A program made the translations under genes and the position numbers. The notes beneath the pieces were generated by a model, which worked only from the letters and a program-made list of their open reading frames with translations, was not told where the DNA came from and did not search any database. A DNA stretch of 64,000 bases from Massilia sp. PDC64 (GTDB lineage: Bacteria; Pseudomonadota; Gammaproteobacteria; Burkholderiales; Burkholderiaceae_D), in NCBI RefSeq assembly GCF_900101265.1, contig NZ_FMZS01000018.1:1-64000 (forward strand), written 5' to 3'. Positions 34,007-43,200 of this stretch are shown here, in pieces; the stretch's first letter is position 1, and each line of letters begins with the position of its first letter.

Positions 34007-34297
34007 ATGCTGTTCCACGTACGAATGAACGTCAATCTGCCCGCGTCGATGCCGCCTGACGAAGCCGCGACGCTCAAGCAGGCCGAGAAGGATCTCGCCC
34101 AGCGCCTCCAGCGCGAGGGCAAATGGCGCCACCTGTGGCGCATCGCCGGGCAGTACGCCAACGTCAGCATCTTCGACGTCGACAGCGTCGACGAGCTGCA
34201 CACGCTGCTGACGTCCCTGCCCCTGTTCCCTTACATGCACATCGACGTGGTGCCGCTGTGCCGCCATCCCTCGTCCGTGCGCAACGGCGATATCTGA
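34007..34297 (+). CDS. catC: Muconolactone delta-isomerase
   Basis: 96 residues, the exact CatC size, beginning MLFHVRMNVNLP and containing RLQREGKWRHLWRIAGQYANVSIFD, the family hallmark. It isomerises muconolactone to 3-oxoadipate enol-lactone. It starts 17 bp after catB with a CTGGAG ribosome site. Confidence 0.96.
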   Translation: MLFHVRMNVNLPASMPPDEAATLKQAEKDLAQRLQREGKWRHLWRIAGQYANVSIFDVDSVDELHTLLTSLPLFPYMHIDVVPLCRHPSSVRNGDI

Positions 34298-34320
34298 CCC
34301 AACCATAAAGGAGACCTGAA

Positions 34321-35241
34321 ATGAACCACGCAGACATCGAACGACTGGCCCATAGCTGGGTCGTGGACGCCGCCGACCGCCCCGCCGACCCGCGCGTGCA
34401 GCAGGTGGTGCTGCGCCTGCTGGGCGACCTGTGCAAGGCGATCGAAGACCTCGACATCACCCCGACCGAGTTCTGGCATGGCGTCGCCTACATGTCGGCC
34501 GCCGGCGCCGCCAATGAACTGGGCCTGCTGGCCGCCGGCCTGGGCCTGGAACGCTTCCTCGACATCCGCGCCGACGAGGCGGAAGCAAAGGCCGGCCTGG
34601 AAGGCGGCACGCCACGCACGATCGAAGGCCCGCTGTACGTGGCGGGCGCGCCGGAAAGCGTCGGCTTCGCCCGCCTGGACGACGGCACGGAAAGCGAAAA
34701 GGGCGAAGTCCTGTTCATGCAGGGCACCGTGTTCGACCAGCTGGGCAAGCCGCTGCCGGGCGCGAAAGTCGAGGTGTGGCATGCGAACCTGCTCGGCAAC
34801 TATTCGTTCTTCGACCCCACGCAATCGCCCTTCAACCTGCGTCGCACCATCGTCACGGACGACCAGGGCCGCTACCAGTTCCGCTCGATCATCCCCGTCG
34901 GCTACGGCTGCCCGCCGGACGGCACGACGCAGCAGCTTCTGAACCTGCTGGGCCGCCACGGCCAGCGCCCGGCGCACATCCACTTTTTCGTGAGCGCCCC
35001 GGGCCACCGCAAGCTGACCACGCAGATCAACATCGACGGCGACGAATACCTGTGGGACGACTTTGCGTTCGCCAGCCGCGAGGGACTCGTGCCGCCGGTG
35101 AACCGGATCGACGACCCGGCGCAACTGGACGCCAAGCGTGTCGATAAACCGTTCGCGTCGATCGACTTCGACTTCCACCTGTACCAAGAAACGGCCGCCG
35201 CGCCGACCACGCTGGTCGACCGCCCGCGCGCCGCCGCCTGA
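34321..35241 (+). CDS. catA: Catechol 1,2-dioxygenase
   Basis: 306 residues. An N-terminal helical dimerisation domain (about 1-110) precedes the intradiol dioxygenase beta-sandwich. The non-haem Fe(III) ligands are Y161, Y195, H219 and H221 (NYSFFDP, GYGCPPDG, RPAHIHFF). It opens catechol between the hydroxyls to cis,cis-muconate. AAGGAG lies before the start, 23 bp after catC. Confidence 0.97.
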   Translation: MNHADIERLAHSWVVDAADRPADPRVQQVVLRLLGDLCKAIEDLDITPTEFWHGVAYMSAAGAANELGLLAAGLGLERFLDIRADEAEAKAGLEGGTPRTIEGPLYVAGAPESVGFARLDDGTESEKGEVLFMQGTVFDQLGKPLPGAKVEVWHANLLGNYSFFDPTQSPFNLRRTIVTDDQGRYQFRSIIPVGYGCPPDGTTQQLLNLLGRHGQRPAHIHFFVSAPGHRKLTTQINIDGDEYLWDDFAFASREGLVPPVNRIDDPAQLDAKRVDKPFASIDFDFHLYQETAAAPTTLVDRPRAAA

Positions 35242-35250
35242 GGACACGCC

Positions 35251-36633
35251 ATGATTCCCATCGTTCCTGTCGACGCGTTCAAGCCGAAACGCCTGGACGA
35301 CTATATGATCGAAGATGCGCAAACGGGCGACCACCGCCTGCACCGCAGCGCCTTCACCGACGCGGCCCTGTTCGAACTCGAGATGCAGCACATCTTCGAG
35401 GGCAACTGGATCTACCTGGCCCACGAGAGCCAGGTCGCCAACGTCAACGATTACTATACGACGCACATCGGCCGCCAGCCCGTGTTCATCGCCCGCAACA
35501 AGAACGGCGAGCTGAACGCGTTCATCAATGCGTGCAGCCACCGCGGCGCCCAGCTGTGCCGCCACAAGCGGGGCAACAAGGCAACGTACACCTGCCCGTT
35601 CCACGGCTGGACCTTCAACAACAGCGGCAAACTGCTGAAGGTGAAGGATCCGGAATCGGCCGGCTATCCGGAATGCTTCAACAAGGAAGGTTCGCACGAC
35701 CTGAAAAAACTGGCGCGCTTCGGTAATTACAAGGGGTTCCTGTTCGGCAGCCTGAATCCGGACGTCGAGCCGCTGGAAGCCTTCCTCGGCGAGGCCGGCA
35801 AGATCATCGACATGATCGTCAACCAGTCGCCCGAGGGCCTGGAAGTGCTGCGCGGTTCGTCGACGTACACGTTCGACGGCAACTGGAAGCTGCAGGCCGA
35901 GAACGGTGCCGACGGCTACCACGTGACGGCCGTGCACTGGAATTACGCGGCCACCACCAACCGCCGCAAGCAGAGGACGGAAGAAATGCGAGCCGCCGGC
36001 GAGGACAAGATCCGCGCGATGGACGCCGGCAACTGGGGCCGCCAGGGCGGCGGCTTCTACGCCTTCGAGCATGGCCACATGCTCCTGTGGTCGCAGTGGG
36101 CGAATCCGGAAGACCGCCCGAACTTCGCGCGCCACGCCGAGTACACGGAAAAATACGGCAAGGCGACGGCCGACTGGATGGTCGGACGCTCGCGCAACCT
36201 GTGCCTGTACCCGAACGTGTACCTGATGGACCAGTTCAGCTCCCAGATCCGCGTGCTGCGCCCGCTGGCCGTGGACAAGACCGAGGTGACGATTTACTGC
36301 ATCGCGCCGAAGGGCGAATCGGCCGAGGCGCGCGCCCACCGCATCCGCCAGTACGAGGACTTCTTCAACGTCAGCGGCATGGCGACGCCGGACGACCTGG
36401 AAGAATTCCGCGCCTGCCAGCAGGGCTACAACGGCGCCGCCATGCAGTGGAACGACATGTGCCGCGGCGCCACGCACTGGATCCACGGTGCGGACGACGC
36501 AGCGAAGGACATCGGCCTCGCGCCGGTGATGAGCGGCGTGCGCACGGAAGACGAAGGCCTGTACACGATCCAGCACCGCTACTGGCTCGACGTCATGAAG
36601 AAGGCATTCGATGCGAAGGGAGAAGCGAAATGA
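35251..36633 (+). CDS. benA: Benzoate 1,2-dioxygenase large (alpha) subunit
   Basis: 460 residues. The Rieske [2Fe-2S] ligands are C95, H97, C115 and H118. The catalytic non-haem iron segment is D221-G-Y-H224 with H229 (NGADGYHVTAVHW). With BenB it forms the terminal oxygenase that dihydroxylates benzoate to a cis-diol. It starts 9 bp after catA and overlaps benB by ATGA. Confidence 0.96.
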   Translation: MIPIVPVDAFKPKRLDDYMIEDAQTGDHRLHRSAFTDAALFELEMQHIFEGNWIYLAHESQVANVNDYYTTHIGRQPVFIARNKNGELNAFINACSHRGAQLCRHKRGNKATYTCPFHGWTFNNSGKLLKVKDPESAGYPECFNKEGSHDLKKLARFGNYKGFLFGSLNPDVEPLEAFLGEAGKIIDMIVNQSPEGLEVLRGSSTYTFDGNWKLQAENGADGYHVTAVHWNYAATTNRRKQRTEEMRAAGEDKIRAMDAGNWGRQGGGFYAFEHGHMLLWSQWANPEDRPNFARHAEYTEKYGKATADWMVGRSRNLCLYPNVYLMDQFSSQIRVLRPLAVDKTEVTIYCIAPKGESAEARAHRIRQYEDFFNVSGMATPDDLEEFRACQQGYNGAAMQWNDMCRGATHWIHGADDAAKDIGLAPVMSGVRTEDEGLYTIQHRYWLDVMKKAFDAKGEAK

Positions 36634-37121
36634 GCGGGGTGACAATGCAGGATATCCAGGCCTTCCTCTACCGCGAAGCGCGCCTGCTCGACGACGAACA
36701 GTGGGACGACTGGCTCCAGTGCTACGACACGAACGCCCGCTTCTGGATGCCGTCGTGGGACGACGACGGCACGCTGGTCCAGGACCCGGAGCGCGAGATC
36801 TCGCTGATCTTCTACCCGAACCGCCAGGGCCTGGAAGACCGCGTCTTCCGCATCAAGACGGAACGCTCCAGCGCGACCATCCCGGATACCCGCACGAGCC
36901 ACAACATCGCCAACGTGGAGCTCGAACGGGTCGAGGGCGCCCTGTACACGGTGCGCTTCAACTGGCACACCTTGAGCCACCGCTACCACACCAACTACAG
37001 CCATTTCGGCATGTCGCGCTACGTGATCGACTTTTCCGGTCCGCAGCCGAAGATCCTGGACAAGTACGTCGTCCTGAAGAACGACTACATCAGCCAGGTG
37101 ATCGACATCTATCACATCTAG
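36630..37121 (+). CDS. benB: Benzoate 1,2-dioxygenase small (beta) subunit
   Basis: 163 residues with an NTF2-like fold; REARLLDDEQWDDWLQCY at 15-32 and LDKYVVLKND near the C-terminus are typical of ring-hydroxylating beta subunits. It is structural, forming the alpha3beta3 hexamer with BenA. The ATG overlaps the benA stop. Confidence 0.96.
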   Translation: MSGVTMQDIQAFLYREARLLDDEQWDDWLQCYDTNARFWMPSWDDDGTLVQDPEREISLIFYPNRQGLEDRVFRIKTERSSATIPDTRTSHNIANVELERVEGALYTVRFNWHTLSHRYHTNYSHFGMSRYVIDFSGPQPKILDKYVVLKNDYISQVIDIYHI

Positions 37122-37134
37122 GCAGGAGACGATC

Positions 37135-38166
37135 ATGAGCCATACGATCGCACTGCAGTTCGAGGACGGCGTCACGCGCTTCATCAGCTGCAACCCCAAC
37201 GAAAAATTGTCCGACGCGGCCTATCGCCAGAAGGTCAATATTCCCCTCGACTGCCGCGACGGCGCCTGCGGCACGTGCCGCGGGCTGTGCGAGTCCGGCA
37301 GCTACGACATGCCGCCGGACAGCTACATCGAGGATGCCCTCGAGGAGAAGGATGCACAAGCCGGCTACGTGCTGGCGTGCCAGATGCGCCCGACCTCGGA
37401 CTGCGTCGTGCGCATCCCGGCCACGTCCGCCGCCTGCAAGACGGGCGTCGGGGACTTCCCCGGCACGGTCGCCGCGGTGGAACAGCTGTCGCCGTCGACG
37501 ATCCGGTTCGCGATCGCGCCGGACCATCCCGACCAGTTGGACTTCCTGCCCGGCCAGTACGTGAACGTGACGGTGCCGGGCACGGACCAGACGCGCTCGT
37601 ACTCGTTCAGCTCCGCGCCCGGTGCGGAACAAGCCAGCTTCGTCGTGCGCAACGTGCCGGACGGCTTGATGAGCACCTGGCTCACGACCCGGGCGCAAGT
37701 CGGGCAGCCGATCTCGTTCTCCGGCCCGTACGGCAGCTTTTATCTGCGGCCCGTGCAGCGTCCCGTGCTGATGCTCGCCGGCGGCACCGGCATCGCGCCG
37801 TTCCTGTCGATGCTCGATGTGCTGGTGGCGAAGGGTTTCACGCACCCGGTGCGCCTCGTCTATGCCGTGACGAACGACCACGACCTGGTCGGGCTGGAGC
37901 AGCTGGACCGCATCGCGGCCGCGCACCCGCAATTCCAGTACGTGACGTGCGTGGCGGCGGAAGCGAGCACGCATCCGCGCAAGGGCTATGCGACGGCGCA
38001 CGTGGAGCCGGCCTGGATGAACGGTGGCGACGTCGACGTCTACCTGTGCGGTCCCGTACCGATGGTCGACGCGGTGCGCACCTGGCTGGACGGCACCGGC
38101 ATGAAGCCGAACGCTTTCCACTTCGAGAAGTTCTCGGCCACCAGCACCGCGGGGGTGACGGCATGA
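37135..38166 (+). CDS. benC: Benzoate dioxygenase electron-transfer reductase
   Basis: 343 residues: N-terminal plant-type [2Fe-2S] ferredoxin (CRDGACGTCRGLC near 40-52, fourth Cys in LACQM), then an FAD domain (TRSYSFSSAP) and an NAD domain (LAGGTGIAPFLSML, YLCGPVPMV). It passes electrons from NADH to the BenAB Rieske centre. AGGAGA precedes the start and the 3' end overlaps benD. Confidence 0.96.
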   Translation: MSHTIALQFEDGVTRFISCNPNEKLSDAAYRQKVNIPLDCRDGACGTCRGLCESGSYDMPPDSYIEDALEEKDAQAGYVLACQMRPTSDCVVRIPATSAACKTGVGDFPGTVAAVEQLSPSTIRFAIAPDHPDQLDFLPGQYVNVTVPGTDQTRSYSFSSAPGAEQASFVVRNVPDGLMSTWLTTRAQVGQPISFSGPYGSFYLRPVQRPVLMLAGGTGIAPFLSMLDVLVAKGFTHPVRLVYAVTNDHDLVGLEQLDRIAAAHPQFQYVTCVAAEASTHPRKGYATAHVEPAWMNGGDVDVYLCGPVPMVDAVRTWLDGTGMKPNAFHFEKFSATSTAGVTA

Positions 38167-38939
38167 TGCATCCGGACCGTTTCAGGGACAAGGTCATGGT
38201 CGTCACCGGCGCCGCCCAGGGCATCGGCCGCGGCGTGGCGCTGGCGGCGGCCGCGGAAGACGCGCGGCTCGTGCTGGCGGACCGCTCGCCGCTCGTGCAC
38301 GAGGTCGCGCAGGAGACCGGTGCACAACCCGTCGTCGTCGAGGCCGACCTCGAGACGTGGGCCGGCGCGGCCATGCTGGCGGCACGCGCGCTGGAGGCCT
38401 GCGGCCGCATCGACGTCCTCGTCAACAACGTCGGCGGCACGATCTGGGCCAAGCCCTACCAGGCGTACGAGCCGGACCAGATCGAGGCCGAGATCCGCCG
38501 GTCGCTGTTCCCGACGCTGTGGTGCTGCCGCGCCGTGCTGCCGGCGATGATCGCGGCGCAGGCCGGTGCCATCGTCAACGTGTCGTCGGTGGCCACGCGC
38601 GGCATCTACCGCATCCCCTACTCGGCGGCGAAAGGCGGCATCAACGCGCTGACGGCCAGCCTGGCGATGGAGCATGCGCAGGACGGCATCCGCGTCAACG
38701 CCGTCGCCACCGGCGGCACGGAAGCCCCGCCGCGCAAGGTGCCACGCAATCCCGAGCCGCCGAGCGCCCAGGAACAGGCCTGGTACCAGGGCATCGTCGA
38801 CCAGACGAAGGCGACGAGCCTGATGCACCGCTACGGCACCATCGCAGAGCAGGTCGCCGCGATCCTGTTCCTCGCGTCGAACGAGGCGTCGTACATCACC
38901 GGCACCGTCCTGCCCGTGGGCGGCGGCGACCAGGGGTGA
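38163..38939 (+). CDS. benD: 1,6-dihydroxycyclohexa-2,4-diene-1-carboxylate dehydrogenase
   Basis: 258-residue short-chain dehydrogenase with the NAD-binding GAAQGIGRG (about 16-24), NNVGG, and the catalytic Ser-Tyr-Lys set (VSSVATRGIYRIPYSAAKGG). It oxidises and decarboxylates the benzoate cis-diol to catechol, which CatA then opens. Confidence 0.95.
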   Translation: MMHPDRFRDKVMVVTGAAQGIGRGVALAAAAEDARLVLADRSPLVHEVAQETGAQPVVVEADLETWAGAAMLAARALEACGRIDVLVNNVGGTIWAKPYQAYEPDQIEAEIRRSLFPTLWCCRAVLPAMIAAQAGAIVNVSSVATRGIYRIPYSAAKGGINALTASLAMEHAQDGIRVNAVATGGTEAPPRKVPRNPEPPSAQEQAWYQGIVDQTKATSLMHRYGTIAEQVAAILFLASNEASYITGTVLPVGGGDQG

Positions 38940-38943
38940 CGCC

Positions 38944-39723
38944 ATGACGTTCGTTCAAGTCGACGACGTCCGCCTGCACGTGCGGACGGACGGCGATCCC
39001 GCGCGACCCTGCATCGTGCTGTCGAATTCCCTCGGCACGGACCTGTCGATGTGGGATCCGCAGGCCGCCGTCCTGGCCCGCGATTATCACGTCGTGCGCT
39101 ACGACACGCGCGGCCACGGCCTGTCCGAACGCGGCACGGCGCCCGTGACGCTCGAGCGCCTGGGCCGCGACGTCGTCGGCCTGCTCGACGCGCTGGAAAT
39201 TCAGCGCGCGCACTTCTGCGGCATTTCGATGGGCGGGATGATCGGCCAGTGGCTGGGCATCCACGCGCCGCAGCGACTCGGCAAGCTGGTGCTGGCCAAT
39301 ACGGCGGCGCGCATCGGAACGGTCGAAGGCTGGACGAGCCGCGCCGACCTGGTGCGCCGCGCCGGGATGGCCGACGTGGCCGACGGCGCCGCCGCGCGCT
39401 GGTTCACGCCGGCCTTCCGCGCGCGCTCACCGGGGCTCGTCGACGCGATGCTCGTCCGGCTGCGCGAACAGGACCCGCAAGGCTATGCGGCGTGCTGCGA
39501 TGCGCTGGCGCAAGCGGACCTGCGGGCCGGCATCGCCGCCATCCGCTGCCCGACGCTGGTCATCGCGGGCCGCGCCGATCCCGTGACGACCGTCGCCGAT
39601 GCACGCGTGCTGGCGGAGACAATCGCCGACGCCGCGCTGGCCGAGGTGGATGCATCGCATATCTCGAACATCGAAGCGGACCATCCCTTCTCCGAGCACC
39701 TGCGGCGCTTCCTCGCCGCCTGA
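38944..39723 (+). CDS. pcaD: 3-oxoadipate enol-lactonase
   Basis: 259-residue alpha/beta-hydrolase with nucleophile S95 (GISMGGM) and YDTRGHGLSE at 53-62, both strongly conserved in PcaD/CatD. It hydrolyses the enol-lactone made by CatC to 3-oxoadipate. It begins 4 bp after benD and ends the operon at a clear terminator. pcaIJ and pcaF, needed to reach succinyl-CoA and acetyl-CoA, are not in the window. Confidence 0.93.
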   Translation: MTFVQVDDVRLHVRTDGDPARPCIVLSNSLGTDLSMWDPQAAVLARDYHVVRYDTRGHGLSERGTAPVTLERLGRDVVGLLDALEIQRAHFCGISMGGMIGQWLGIHAPQRLGKLVLANTAARIGTVEGWTSRADLVRRAGMADVADGAAARWFTPAFRARSPGLVDAMLVRLREQDPQGYAACCDALAQADLRAGIAAIRCPTLVIAGRADPVTTVADARVLAETIADAALAEVDASHISNIEADHPFSEHLRRFLAA

Positions 39724-39728
39724 CCCAC

Positions 39729-39753
39729 AGGGCGCCTTCGCGGCGCCCTTTTA
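39729..39753 (+). terminator. Rho-independent terminator of the cat-ben operon
   Basis: AGGGCGCC, loop TTCGC, GGCGCCCT, then T residues, immediately after pcaD. Confidence 0.85.
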
Positions 39754-39778
39754 CATTTCACGACTCTTCGGACGGTTC

Positions 39779-40585
39779 ATGAAACTGCCTACATCGATTT
39801 TCGCCACGCTCGCACGACGTACGACCCGCGGACGTGCGTCCGCCGTTGCCGCTGTCCCGATCCATGCCGCGCCGGCCGAGCGCGCGGCGCCCGCGCCTGC
39901 GCACACGCCGGCCGGGGATACCCTCGCGCAGACCCTGCTCCGCTGCGACACCCACCTCGACGCATTGCAGGCGTCGATCGCGAACGCCGTCGCGCAGATG
40001 GAACGGGCCGGCGCGATCGCCGCCCGTTCCGGCGAGGCCATCGTGCGCGGCAGCGACGCGGTGCGCGACTCGGTCGCGTCGATCACCACCGTCGCCGACT
40101 ACCTCGAGCGCACGTTCGCGAGCTCCCAGGCGCTGGCGACGCAGGCCGCGATCATCGGGAGCATCGTCGAGACCATCCAGAACCTCGCCCGGCAGACGAA
40201 TCTGCTGGCCATCAACGCCGCCATCGAAGCGGCCCGCGCCGGCACCAGCGGCCGGGGTTTCGCCGTCATTGCCGCGGAAGTCCGCGAGCTGGCGGAGCGT
40301 TCCCGCGGCGCGGGCCAGCAGATCGGGAACATCGCGGCGCAGCTGCAGCACTCGTCGGCGTCCGCCATCGACGAAACCAGCGGGACGCTGGCACAGGCGC
40401 GGGACGGCGCCCGCAAGGCCGACAGCGCGTTGCGCGCGATGGACGAAATCGTGGCCGGCGCAAGCCAGCGTGTACGGATCGTCCAGCAGGTCGTCGCCGC
40501 GCTGCAGGAACAGGAGTCGCTCGGGATGCAGCTGCGGGACGATATCGCGGGGCTGGGCGGCCCGGCACGGGTCCGCGCCGACTGA
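39779..40585 (+). CDS. Soluble methyl-accepting chemotaxis-type signalling protein
   Basis: 268 residues without any membrane helix. After an Ala/Pro-rich N-terminus (about 20-45), a long coiled coil leads to the highly conserved MCP hairpin tip (about 135-175: QTNLLAINAAIEAARAG, then GRGFAVIAAEVRELAERS), the CheA/CheW contact site. No sensory domain is evident and the coiled coil is short, so it may be a cytoplasmic or degenerate receptor. It is separated from pcaD by a terminator; a role in benzoate taxis is only suggested by position. Confidence 0.85.
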   Translation: MKLPTSIFATLARRTTRGRASAVAAVPIHAAPAERAAPAPAHTPAGDTLAQTLLRCDTHLDALQASIANAVAQMERAGAIAARSGEAIVRGSDAVRDSVASITTVADYLERTFASSQALATQAAIIGSIVETIQNLARQTNLLAINAAIEAARAGTSGRGFAVIAAEVRELAERSRGAGQQIGNIAAQLQHSSASAIDETSGTLAQARDGARKADSALRAMDEIVAGASQRVRIVQQVVAALQEQESLGMQLRDDIAGLGGPARVRAD

Positions 40586-40595
40586 ACCCACGAGC

Positions 40596-40643
40596 AAAAA
40601 AGGGCGGCGGCCGGACGGCCCGTGCCGCCCAACCGCCGCCCTT
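40596..40643 (-). terminator. Terminator of the benE-benK-porin operon
   Basis: AAGGGCGGCGG (from 40600) pairs with CCGCCGCCCTT (40633-40643). On the minus strand the hairpin is followed by a run of T (the AAAAAA at 40596-40601), so it primarily stops the leftward porin transcript, 28 bp after that stop codon. It may also act rightward on the MCP gene. Confidence 0.75.
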
Positions 40644-40670
40644 GACGTGGACGCCATTGCCGGCGCCGGA

Positions 40671-41759
40671 TCAGAACGCGTGCCGCAGGCCCGCCATCAC
40701 CCCGTTCTGCGCCTTGCCCGCGGCCGTGGTGCCGCCCGCGTCCAGCGCGACCGCGGCCGCGCCGCGGTTGTCCATGCGGCCCGCGCCGGCATACACGGCG
40801 CTGCGCTTCGACAACGCATACGTCAGGCGCGCCACCGCCATGTTGGTATCGTCCGGCGAACCCTTGACGTTCTTGCGGGCGATCTGCGCATCCAGCGTCA
40901 GCATGCCGCCGACGGGCACGCCGATGCCCAGGTAGTACAGGTCCGAATCGACGACGCCGGACGCGGCGGCCGTCCTGCGGGCGATGACGCCGGCGCCGAC
41001 TTTCGCCCCCATGACCATCGCGTAGCCGTTGACGGTGGCGCGGCGGTCGAAGTTGGCGCTGCTCGTCAATCCGCCCGCGGCGCCCGTGTTCCCGTACATC
41101 TTGTCGTAGGTCGCGGTGACGCCGTAGGCCTGGTTGTCATACCCCAGCAGCGCGGTGTACTGGCGGCACGCCCTGGCGTTGCCGGGCACTTCGCCCGCGC
41201 AGCCGGTCGCGGACGGACCGCCGGCGGCGGAGCCGTCGCGGCCGAAACTCCAGGTGGCGCCGACCGTCCAGCGGTCGAACGTGCCGAGATAGCCGATCGC
41301 GTTGTCGCTGCGCGCGTTCGGCAGATACAGGTCGATGCTGTTGATCGAGAAGAGATTCGGGCCCAGCACGTCGCTCTTCATCGTGGCAAGGTACGTCATG
41401 TTGAGGATGCGGCCCAGCTGCAGCGTGCCCCAGCGCCCGCGCAGGCCGACCCACGCCTGGCGTCCGAACAGGCGGCCGCCCTGCCCCAGCGTGCCGACGT
41501 CGGGGTTGAAGCCGCTCTCCAGGTTGAACACGGCGGACAGGCCGCCGCCGAGGTCCTCGCTGCCGCGAAAGCCGATGCGCGACGGCAGGCTGCCCGTCAG
41601 CGACGGCTCGCGCGTGACGCCATGGCCCGCCGCGTCCGCGTTGTTCATGTGCGCGAGCGCCACGTCGACGATGCCGTACACCGTCACCTGGCTTTGCGCC
41701 TGCGCGCCGCCCGCCCCCAACCCCGCCGCGAGGGCGATCGCTACTGCCTTTTTCATCAT
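40671..41759 (-). CDS. Gram-negative porin (Burkholderia OmpC-like), probable benzoate channel
   Basis: 362 residues with a signal peptide (MMKKAVAIALAAGLGAGGAQA) and the betaproteobacterial porin opening SQVTVYGIVDVALAH, then SRIGFRGSEDLGGGLSAVFNLESGF, ending in a terminal Phe (GLRHAF). A 16-strand trimeric outer-membrane channel is expected. Two ATGs are in tandem; the second (41756) is better spaced from the AGGAGA site. It lies 85 bp downstream of the benK-like gene, and the position suggests a channel for aromatic acids. Confidence 0.92.
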   Translation of the reverse strand: MMKKAVAIALAAGLGAGGAQAQSQVTVYGIVDVALAHMNNADAAGHGVTREPSLTGSLPSRIGFRGSEDLGGGLSAVFNLESGFNPDVGTLGQGGRLFGRQAWVGLRGRWGTLQLGRILNMTYLATMKSDVLGPNLFSINSIDLYLPNARSDNAIGYLGTFDRWTVGATWSFGRDGSAAGGPSATGCAGEVPGNARACRQYTALLGYDNQAYGVTATYDKMYGNTGAAGGLTSSANFDRRATVNGYAMVMGAKVGAGVIARRTAAASGVVDSDLYYLGIGVPVGGMLTLDAQIARKNVKGSPDDTNMAVARLTYALSKRSAVYAGAGRMDNRGAAAVALDAGGTTAAGKAQNGVMAGLRHAF

Positions 41760-41844
41760 GTCTCCTGTGGTTATGATTCGGGCGGAGGCAAAGCTCCGCC
41801 CCGGATGCGACGCACCCGAAAAAAACGCTCGAAAGGGATTCCGG

Positions 41845-43188
41845 TCAGGCTTCGGCGACGGCGCCGGCCTGCTGAGGCACGGCGGATGCCGAGCGGCGAT
41901 GGCGGATCAGCGCGACCGACACGGCGGCGATGACGGCCGGGATGGCCATCGCCTGGAAGTTCTGCTGCAGCGGCAGCGCCATGCCGACGAGGGTGCCGAT
42001 GACGATCGGGGCCAGGATGGCGCCGCTGCGGCCCACGCCGGAGGCCCAGCCGATGCCGGTCGAACGGATCGCAGTCGGATAAAACTGGCCGGCATAGGCG
42101 TAGGTGACGATCTGAGTGCCGATGGTCGATGCGCCGGCGAGGCCGACGAGCACGAACAGCACCGGCGTCGGCACCGGATAGCCCAGCAACGTGATCGAAA
42201 CGGCGGCGAGCAGGTACATCGCCACCAGCACGTACTTGATGTGGAAGCGGTCGGCGAGCCAGCCGCCGCCGACGGCGCCGATGACGGCGCCGAAGTTCAG
42301 CACGAGCACGAAGGTCAGCGCGGAGCCGAGGCTGTAGCCGGCGCCGGCCATCAGCTTGGCGAGCCAGGAGCTGAGCGCGTACACCATGAACAGGCACATG
42401 AAGAAGGCGATCCAGAACATGACCGTGGACAGGCCGCGTCCGTCCGCGAACAGCTGCCCGATCGGGGCACCCTGCGCACGGTCCGCGGCGGGCAGGTCGA
42501 AGCGGTCGCCGGATTCGGCGCGGTACGACGGCTCCATGCGCGCGAGGGTGCGCTGCAACTCGGCCAGCCGGTTGCGCCGCACGAGAAACGGCATCGATTC
42601 CGGCAGGCTTTTCAGGATGAACGGGATCAGGAGGACCGGCACGCCGGCCGCGAGAAACACGGATTGCCAGCCGTGGTTCTCGATCAGGCCCTTGCCCAGC
42701 AGCGCGGCCAGCATGCCGCCCACCGCGTAGCCGCTGAACATCAGGGTGACCATCGTCGCGCGGATGCGCCTGGGCGAATACTCCGTCATCTGGGCGACCA
42801 CGTTCGGCATCACGCCGCCGATGCCGAGGCCCGCGAGGAAGCGCATCGCGCTGAATACGTACGGATCGCTGCTCATGCCCGCGGCGGCCGTGAACACGCT
42901 GAACAGTGCGAGGCAGATGACGATGGCGTGGCGCCGGCCGATGCGGTCGGCGATCGTGCCGAGGAAGATCGCGCCGAACATCATGCCGAACAGCGCGGAG
43001 CTGACCATGAAGCCGGCGTTCTGCGCCGTCACGCCCATCTCCTTCATGATCGACGGCAGCGCGATGCCGGCCACGGCGAGGTCGTAGCCGTCGCAGATGA
43101 TGATGAGGGCGCACCACGCGAGGATGCCGGCGTGGAAGCGGTTGAACCTGGCCCCGTCGGCCAGTGTGTGGATATCGATGTGCCGCAT
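41845..43188 (-). CDS. benK: AAHS-family MFS transporter of benzoate (BenK/PcaK-like)
   Basis: 447 residues, 12 helices. CDGYDLAVAGIALPSIM in helix 1 is the aromatic-acid symporter signature; motif A reads GTIADRIGRRHA; FLAGLGIGGVMPNVVAQMTEY and QFYPTAIRSTGIGWASGVGR are also diagnostic. It imports benzoate or a similar aromatic acid with protons. It starts 12 bp after the benE stop. Confidence 0.93.
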   Translation of the reverse strand: MRHIDIHTLADGARFNRFHAGILAWCALIIICDGYDLAVAGIALPSIMKEMGVTAQNAGFMVSSALFGMMFGAIFLGTIADRIGRRHAIVICLALFSVFTAAAGMSSDPYVFSAMRFLAGLGIGGVMPNVVAQMTEYSPRRIRATMVTLMFSGYAVGGMLAALLGKGLIENHGWQSVFLAAGVPVLLIPFILKSLPESMPFLVRRNRLAELQRTLARMEPSYRAESGDRFDLPAADRAQGAPIGQLFADGRGLSTVMFWIAFFMCLFMVYALSSWLAKLMAGAGYSLGSALTFVLVLNFGAVIGAVGGGWLADRFHIKYVLVAMYLLAAVSITLLGYPVPTPVLFVLVGLAGASTIGTQIVTYAYAGQFYPTAIRSTGIGWASGVGRSGAILAPIVIGTLVGMALPLQQNFQAMAIPAVIAAVSVALIRHRRSASAVPQQAGAVAEA

Positions 43189-43200
43189 GTGGTTGTCTCC

